Source: Pseudomonadota bacterium
GTDB lineage: Bacteria > Pseudomonadota > Gammaproteobacteria > Xanthomonadales > Rhodanobacteraceae
Length of the DNA: 12,542 bases
Assembly: GCA_021798675.1 (NCBI GenBank)
Contig: JAJZGE010000008.1
Coordinates: 1-12,542, forward strand
Direction of reading: 5' to 3'
Of this stretch, positions 7,461 to 12,542 are shown in pieces (positions within the stretch are counted from its first letter, which is position 1; each line of letters starts with the position of its first letter). Below the pieces are notes generated by a model, which worked only from the letters and a program-made list of their open reading frames with translations, ran no database searches and had not been told where the DNA came from. A program made the translations under genes and the position numbers.

Positions 7461-8585
7461 TCAGAACCCCATGCCGTAGGGGTCGTTGCTGCCACCCATC
7501 AGCGCGTTGCTGCCCGAACTGCCGCCGCCCTCGGCGAGGCGGATCTTCAGTGCCAGGCCATCGCGGGAGTCGGCCTTGTTGAGTGCCTCTTCCAGTTCGA
7601 TGCGGCCTTCCTTGTAGAGCCGGTACAGCGACTGGTCGAAGGTCTGCATGCCGTCCTGCAGGCTGCGATCCATGGCTTCCTTCACTTCGTGGATCTGGCC
7701 GCGGCGGATCATGTCGCGGATCAGCGGAGTGTTCAGCAGCACTTCCACCGCGGGGATACGACGGCCGTCCTTGCCGATGACCAGGCGCTGGCTGATCACC
7801 GCCCTGAGGTTCAACGCCAGGTTCATCAGCACGTTCTTGTGCGCCGACTCGGGGAAGAAGTTGAGGATGCGCTCCAGTGTCTGGTCGGCATTGTTGGAGT
7901 GCAGCGTCGCCAGGCAGAGGTGGCCGGTCTCGGAGAAGGCGATCGCCGCTTCCATCGTGTCGGTGTCGCGGATCTCGCCGATCATGATGACGTCCGGCGC
8001 CTCGCGCATCGCGTTCTTCAGCGCCTCGTGGTAGGTGTGCGTGTCCAGGCCCACCTCGCGCTGGTTGACGATGGAGCGCTTGTGCCGGTGCAGGTATTCG
8101 ATGGGATCCTCGATGGTGAGGATGTGGCTGGACGAGTTGGTGTTGCGGTGGTCGATCATCGAGGCCAGCGTGGTCGACTTGCCCGAACCGGTGGCGCCCA
8201 CCACCAGGATCAGCCCGCGCGGCTCCATGATGAGCTCGCGGAAGATCGGCGGAAGTTGCAGCTGCTCGACGTTGGGGATCTCGCTCTTGATCGCGCGGAT
8301 CACCATGCCGACCTCGCCGCGCTGCTTGAACACGTTGATGCGGAAGCGGCCGGCTTCCTTCACCGCCAGCGCCATGTTCAGTTCGAGGTCGCGCTCGAAC
8401 TGCGGCACCTGGCCCTCGTCCATCAGCGAATAGGCGATCTTCTTCACCATGCCGCCGGGCAGGCCGGTGTTGCCGAGCGGGTAGAGCTTGCCCTCGACCT
8501 TGATGTTCACCGGGGCGCCGGTGGACAGGAACATGTCCGAGGCGCCTTTGTCGACCATCAACTTGAGGAAGTAACCGATGTCCAC
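7461..8585 (-). CDS. pilU: Type IV pilus retraction ATPase PilU (PilT family)
   Basis: PilU is a cytoplasmic hexameric ATPase that assists PilT in pilus retraction for twitching motility, surface sensing and DNA uptake. The 374 residues show a PAS-like N-terminal domain (about 1-100), Walker A GATGSGKST (130-138), the Asp box ILTIEDPIEY (155-164), Walker B DVIMIGEIRD (198-207, Glu204) and the His box GHLCLATLHSNN (221-232). The C-terminal part (DGMQTFDQSLYRLYKEGRI, then EEALNKADS) is of PilU rather than PilT type. The start is GTG at 8585 with AGGGGA 6 bases upstream. pilU usually follows pilT, but pilT is not beside it here: the gene stands alone, converging on maiA and diverging from the DUF4398 lipoprotein gene. 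All ATPase motifs are intact. Confidence 0.92.
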   Translation of the reverse strand: MDIGYFLKLMVDKGASDMFLSTGAPVNIKVEGKLYPLGNTGLPGGMVKKIAYSLMDEGQVPQFERDLELNMALAVKEAGRFRINVFKQRGEVGMVIRAIKSEIPNVEQLQLPPIFRELIMEPRGLILVVGATGSGKSTTLASMIDHRNTNSSSHILTIEDPIEYLHRHKRSIVNQREVGLDTHTYHEALKNAMREAPDVIMIGEIRDTDTMEAAIAFSETGHLCLATLHSNNADQTLERILNFFPESAHKNVLMNLALNLRAVISQRLVIGKDGRRIPAVEVLLNTPLIRDMIRRGQIHEVKEAMDRSLQDGMQTFDQSLYRLYKEGRIELEEALNKADSRDGLALKIRLAEGGGSSGSNALMGGSNDPYGMGF

Positions 8586-8667
8586 GCCGAGTCCCCTGTT
8601 TGTTCTCGTTGCATTGAGCGAATGCGCACGCCCACAATAAGCGCAGAAGCTTAATCAGGAATGCGTG

Positions 8668-9339
8668 ATGGTGCACATCTCCCTTTTATCGACCCGGCGC
8701 CCGGCGGGCTTGAACGCCGCGGTGCGGATCGGCCTGCTGGCCGGTTTGCTGCTGCTGGCCGGTTGCGCCAGCGTACCCCCGCCGAACGAGGCGATGAACC
8801 TGGCGCAGGCGCAGCTGCAGGCCGCGCACGATGCCGGTGCGGCCGATTACGACCCGGTGGACCTGGGCTTCGCGCAGGACAAGTTCCAGCAGGCGCAGGC
8901 GGCGATGTCGGCCCGCAAGTACGCGCAGGCGGCCGACCTGGCAGCCGAATCGCGTGCCGACGCCAACCTGGCGCGGATCAAGGCCGAGCTGGGCGCCGCA
9001 CGGGCGCAGATCCAGGCCAAGATGGACGCCAACGCCGAACTGCGTGAAAAGGGAGCCCAGGCTGCCGCCGCGGCCGCCGCCGAATTCGCCAAGCCCCTGC
9101 CGATGCCGGCCGCCGCCGGCTCGGCCCCGTCGCCGGCCAGCTCGAGCGCCTTGCCGCCTGCCAGCTCGAGCACCTTGCCGCCCGCGGCACCGGTCGAGGA
9201 CATGCCGGCGCCGCCGGAGTCCGTCCTGTCCGCGCCGTCCGGCGGCGCGGGTTTCCAGTCCGTGCCGACGCAGGCACCCGGGCAGAACCAGGATCCCAAC
9301 GCAGCACAGGGCTTCCAGCCTGTCGGAGGTCAGCCATGA
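8668..9339 (+). CDS. DUF4398-type outer-membrane lipoprotein
   Basis: The 223-residue product has a hydrophobic signal (IGLLAGLLLLAGC) ending in a lipobox with Cys33. Ala34 rather than Asp follows, which predicts outer-membrane sorting. The mature part (about 45-135) is helical and Ala/Gln/Lys-rich (ANLARIKAELGAARAQIQAK) and resembles DUF4398, a family of unknown function common in gammaproteobacterial envelope lipoproteins. The last third is low-complexity Pro/Ala/Ser/Gln and includes a 24-base tandem duplication. I chose the ATG at 8668 because AGGA lies 7 bases upstream; a GTG one codon earlier is possible. The stop overlaps the start of the next gene (ATGA), so the two proteins are probably made together. 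Function is unknown. Confidence 0.82.
   Translation: MVHISLLSTRRPAGLNAAVRIGLLAGLLLLAGCASVPPPNEAMNLAQAQLQAAHDAGAADYDPVDLGFAQDKFQQAQAAMSARKYAQAADLAAESRADANLARIKAELGAARAQIQAKMDANAELREKGAQAAAAAAAEFAKPLPMPAAAGSAPSPASSSALPPASSSTLPPAAPVEDMPAPPESVLSAPSGGAGFQSVPTQAPGQNQDPNAAQGFQPVGGQP
9136..9183 (+). repeat. Two-copy 24-bp tandem repeat in the lipoprotein gene
   Basis: Copies at 9136-9159 and 9160-9183 differ at two positions. Each begins GCCAGCTCGAGC and encodes an ASSS(A/T)LPP unit. It is in frame and lengthens the Pro/Ser-rich tail. Copy number could vary between strains. Confidence 0.85.
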
Positions 9340-9947
9340 AGCGCGTCGCCACCTGGTTTGCCGCCGGCCTGATCGCGCTGGGCGTGGCGGGCACCGCGCA
9401 GGCGCGGCGCGACGACATCGACGTCAGCCGGCTCACCAGCAATCTCGACCAGCTCGCCAGCGACCCGGTACTGGGCGGTTACGCGCAGGCCGAGCAATCG
9501 CTGGCCCGCAATGCCATCGCCCAGCTGGCGCAGGCGGGCTCCAGCGAACGCCCGCACGCGCTGTACATGGCCGAACGACTGGTGGACACGGCACGCGCCT
9601 CCGCCCAGCTGCGGGACGCCCAGATGAAGCTGGCCCAGCTCGATCGCGAGCACGACCAGATCCAGTTGGAAAACACCCGGCGCGAGACCGAGACGGCACG
9701 CCGCGAACTGGAACGCCAGCGCCTGCAGTACCAGATGGCGCAGGAAGAGGCCCAGCGCCTGCAGGAGCAGGGCCAGGCCTATTCGGAGGCGGCGCAGCAG
9801 GCCCAGGCCGAGGCTGCCAAGGCCAAGCGGCTGGCCGAGGTGCAGTCGCGCGTGGCGCGTGCCGCCAGACGCGAGGCCGCGCTGGCCGCCAAGGCGGCCA
9901 AGGCGATGCGCGAGCAGATCCAGAAGGACGCCGGCGGCAAGCCGTAG
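9336..9947 (+). CDS. Secreted coiled-coil protein, partner of DUF4398 lipoprotein
   Basis: The 203-residue protein has a signal peptide (MKRVATWFAAGLIALGVAG, predicted cut after AQA at residue 23) and an Ala/Gln/Arg/Glu-rich body likely to form long helices or a coiled coil from about residue 90 to the end (for example LDREHDQIQLENTRRETE and RRELERQRLQYQMAQEEAQ). The region around residues 30-90 (SDPVLGGYAQAEQSLARNAI, ERPHALYMAERLVDTARA) resembles DUF4398. In other gammaproteobacteria such proteins often end in an OmpA-type peptidoglycan-binding domain; none is present here. GGAGGT lies 5 bases before the ATG and the start overlaps the preceding stop by 4 bases. A periplasmic location and complex with the lipoprotein are inferred. 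Function is unknown. Confidence 0.82.
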   Translation: MKRVATWFAAGLIALGVAGTAQARRDDIDVSRLTSNLDQLASDPVLGGYAQAEQSLARNAIAQLAQAGSSERPHALYMAERLVDTARASAQLRDAQMKLAQLDREHDQIQLENTRRETETARRELERQRLQYQMAQEEAQRLQEQGQAYSEAAQQAQAEAAKAKRLAEVQSRVARAARREAALAAKAAKAMREQIQKDAGGKP

Positions 9948-10360
9948 CCCTTTCCGTCGTCGCGGGTCGCGGAATCCGGGCGCGCGGCCATCGCTGCAGT
10001 AGAGCAGGGACGCCGCCGAAGCGCCGCGGGCGTGGCGTCGCACAGGTAGCCTCGCCCGCGCTCCCGATGGACGCAACAAGCTATTTCGGCAGCTTTTTAT
10101 GGGGATTTCACAAAGCCGTTATCGCCCGGCGCGATCCGCGCTGCGGAGACTTGCGGCACTTTTCCGGGGAGAGTAGGGTCGAACCCGTGGAGCCGTTCCG
10201 CTCCATGCCCGCCGGTTTGAACCATGCCCCACTTTTCCGCCCATGTTCCGTCCGCCAACCGATTCGTCGGTGCGGGCGGGCGGAAGCGTGCGCGCATGGT
10301 CCACTGCCGCGGAGGGGCGCGTCCCAGCGCCCGCATGCTCACTCACGAGGAGGTTGGATC
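9948..10360. other. 413-base gap without a convincing gene
   Basis: The stretch contains an AT-rich island around 10078-10120 and several short inverted repeats. TGGAGC/GCTCCA pairs around CGTTCC (10188-10205), GGGCGC/GCGCCC around GTCCCA (10315-10332), and GACGCC (10009-10014) with GGCGTC (10034-10039). Open frames crossing it have no ribosome site and no recognisable protein features. It must hold the end of the coiled-coil gene transcript and the promoter of the YdcH-like gene; TTGCGG (10151-10156) and TAGGGT (10174-10179), 17 bases apart, are a weak candidate. A small RNA is possible but not shown. Confidence 0.5.
10078..10098 (+). terminator. Possible weak terminator after the coiled-coil gene
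   Basis: AAGCT (10078-10082) and AGCTT (10091-10095) pair around an 8-base loop and run into TTTTTAT. The stem is only five pairs and lies about 130 bases past the stop, so this is a weak call. Confidence 0.3.
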
Positions 10361-10588
10361 ATGTTCGAAAACCAGCAGCGTGATGACGTCGAAGCATTGA
10401 TGAAGGCCAACGCCGAGTTCCGTCGGCTCTTCCAGCACCACCGGGAACTCGACAGCAAGGTGCACGACGCCGAGATCGGCGTACTGCCGCTCGACGACTT
10501 CACTCTCGCCAGCATGAAGAAAGAAAAGCTGCACGCCAAGACGCGCCTCGAGCGCATGTGGGAAGGACGACGCCAGCTCTCCAGTTGA
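10361..10588 (+). CDS. YdcH-like small helical protein (DUF465)
   Basis: The 75-residue protein fits the YdcH/DUF465 family: small, highly charged helical-hairpin proteins of unknown function. Family-like stretches are ALMKANAEFRRLFQHHRELD (about 11-30) and LASMKKEKLHAKTRLERM, with the central break at about residues 40-48. The ATG at 10361 has an excellent ribosome site, GAGGAGG, 7 bases upstream, which decides the start even though the frame is open far upstream. No signal peptide or membrane segment is present, so it should be cytoplasmic. It stands alone between a long non-coding gap and the cbs promoter region. Confidence 0.85.
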   Translation: MFENQQRDDVEALMKANAEFRRLFQHHRELDSKVHDAEIGVLPLDDFTLASMKKEKLHAKTRLERMWEGRRQLSS

Positions 10589-10613
10589 TCGATTGCAGGA
10601 CCCCATGTCACCA

Positions 10614-10654
10614 CGGCCCCGGCCCGCTTCCGCACAGGAAGGCGACCGGGGCCG
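10614..10654 (+). terminator. Branched GC-rich hairpin after the YdcH-like gene
   Basis: An outer 9-bp stem, CGGCCCCGG (10614-10622) with CCGGGGCCG (10646-10654), encloses an inner CTTCC/GGAAG stem (10627-10631 with 10637-10641). It starts 25 bases past the stop. A second hairpin, GCCCC/GGGGC around TTGCA (10676-10690), follows. No U-tract is present, so termination is inferred from position and stem strength. Confidence 0.45.
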
Positions 10655-10706
10655 CGACGTTTCCGGGGGAGTGGAGCCCCTTGCAGGGGCGGTTCCGGTG
10701 CTCGGC

Positions 10707-10712
10707 TATCAT
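10707..10712 (+). promoter_or_regulatory. Candidate -10 element of cbs
   Basis: TATCAT at 10707-10712 matches four of six bases of the sigma-70 -10 consensus and would start transcription about 26 bases before the cbs ATG. No properly spaced -35 is visible (TTGCAG at 10681 is 20 bases away), so the call is tentative. Confidence 0.35.
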
Positions 10713-10744
10713 GGATACCTTTTCCAGCGAGCGATGGGTTCTCC

Positions 10745-12115
<1,371 letters not shown>

Positions 12116-12154
12116 GCCTCCGACATCGGTGTCGAAAGCCGGTTGAAACGCGCG

Positions 12155-12174
12155 GGCGGCACAGTCGCCGCCTT
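12155..12174 (+). terminator. Hairpin between cbs and glmS
   Basis: GGCGGC (12155-12160) and GCCGCC (12167-12172) pair around ACAGTC and are followed only by TT. A second small stem, CGACA/TGTCG (12121-12134), precedes it. The gap is 88 bases; this may be a weak cbs terminator or leader structure of glmS. Confidence 0.3.
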
Positions 12175-12203
12175 AGCTGTATCAACCGACACGGAGCTTG
12201 ACC

Positions 12204-12542
12204 ATGTGTGGAATCGTTGCCGCCGCCGCCCAGCGCGACGTGGCGCCGTTGCTGATCGCCGGCCTGAAGGCACTGGAATACCGCGGCTACGATTCGGCCG
12301 GCTTGGCCGTGCTGGAAGGCGGCGAGATCCATCGGGTGCGCGCCAAGGGCAAGGTGCGCGAGATGGAGGCGCAATACCTGGCCGCGCCGTTCCCCGGCGG
12401 CACCGGTATCGCGCACACGCGCTGGGCCACGCATGGCGTGCCGAACGAGGCCAACGCGCATCCGCACGTCGCCGGCCGCGTCGCCATCGTGCACAACGGC
12501 ATCATCGAGAACTACGCCAGCCTGCGTGAGGCATTGAAGAGA
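12204..12542 (+). CDS. glmS: Glucosamine-6-phosphate synthase (glutaminase domain; 3' end outside window)
   Basis: GlmS makes glucosamine-6-phosphate from fructose-6-phosphate and glutamine, the first step toward UDP-N-acetylglucosamine for peptidoglycan and lipopolysaccharide. The 113 visible codons are the N-terminal class II glutaminase domain: MCGIVAAA, where Cys2 becomes the N-terminal nucleophile after Met removal, [28 protein letters not shown] and VHNGIIENY. Together these are specific to GlmS rather than PurF or AsnB. GGAG lies 7 bases before the ATG. The sugar-isomerase domains would follow outside the window. No glmS ribozyme core is apparent in the 88-base leader, as expected outside Gram-positive bacteria. 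Confidence 0.95.
   Translation, partial: MCGIVAAAAQRDVAPLLIAGLKALEYRGYDSAGLAVLEGGEIHRVRAKGKVREMEAQYLAAPFPGGTGIAHTRWATHGVPNEANAHPHVAGRVAIVHNGIIENYASLREALKR

Noticed and set aside
7053..8654. Open frame of 533 codons antisense to pilU and overlapping maiA
   Set aside because: Low-complexity composition, no ribosome site, and it opposes a PilU with all ATPase motifs.
10097..10342. Minus-strand open frame of 81 codons in the 413-base gap
   Set aside because: No ribosome site near its start, no recognisable motif, and composition like the surrounding shadow frames.
8831..10588. Open frame of 585 codons crossing both envelope genes, the gap and the YdcH-like gene
   Set aside because: Only its last 75 codons are real; those have their own strong ribosome site at 10348. 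The upstream part is Arg/Pro-rich out-of-frame sequence.

Overview
The window is a GC-rich, gene-dense bacterial chromosome segment. Gene content and protein style (PilU, a DUF4398 lipoprotein pair, a YdcH-like protein, a cystathionine beta-synthase with C-terminal CBS domains, GlmS, and tkt near pgk) suggest a gammaproteobacterium of the Xanthomonadales, probably Rhodanobacteraceae or Xanthomonadaceae. That placement is inference from the proteins, not a database match.

Layout. Positions 1 to about 1.8 kb hold one end of an IS607-family insertion sequence on the minus strand: a complete serine-recombinase tnpA (1094-1723) followed, with an ATGA overlap, by a tnpB that runs off the left edge. 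The visible TnpB keeps its RuvC residues and its four zinc-finger cysteines. Next is a minus-strand outer-membrane beta-barrel gene (1922-2518) with a long, hairpin-containing leader, then transketolase tkt (2778-4778, plus) ending in a clear intrinsic terminator. Facing it is a minus-strand pair, pgk followed by a HAD phosphatase of the phosphoglycolate phosphatase type, joined by a GTGA overlap. Divergent from pgk is a zeta-class glutathione transferase/maleylacetoacetate isomerase gene, convergent with pilU (minus), the type IV pilus retraction ATPase. Divergent from pilU is a coupled pair of envelope genes: a DUF4398 lipoprotein and a secreted coiled-coil protein. A 413-base gap without a convincing gene precedes a small YdcH-like gene. 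The right end carries cbs (transsulfuration) and the 5' part of glmS (glucosamine-6-phosphate synthase), cut by the window edge.

How the genes work together. tkt, pgk and the HAD phosphatase belong to central sugar-phosphate metabolism. The barrel protein, the lipoprotein, the coiled-coil protein, PilU and GlmS all concern the cell envelope or its precursors, but they sit in separate transcription units and I see no single shared pathway.

Most of the window is housekeeping. The part closest to a special system is the IS607 element with an apparently intact TnpB, an RNA-guided nuclease family; its guide RNA and far end would lie outside the window. The DUF4398 pair beside an isolated pilU, the structured barrel-gene leader and the unexplained gap are the other places worth a second look.
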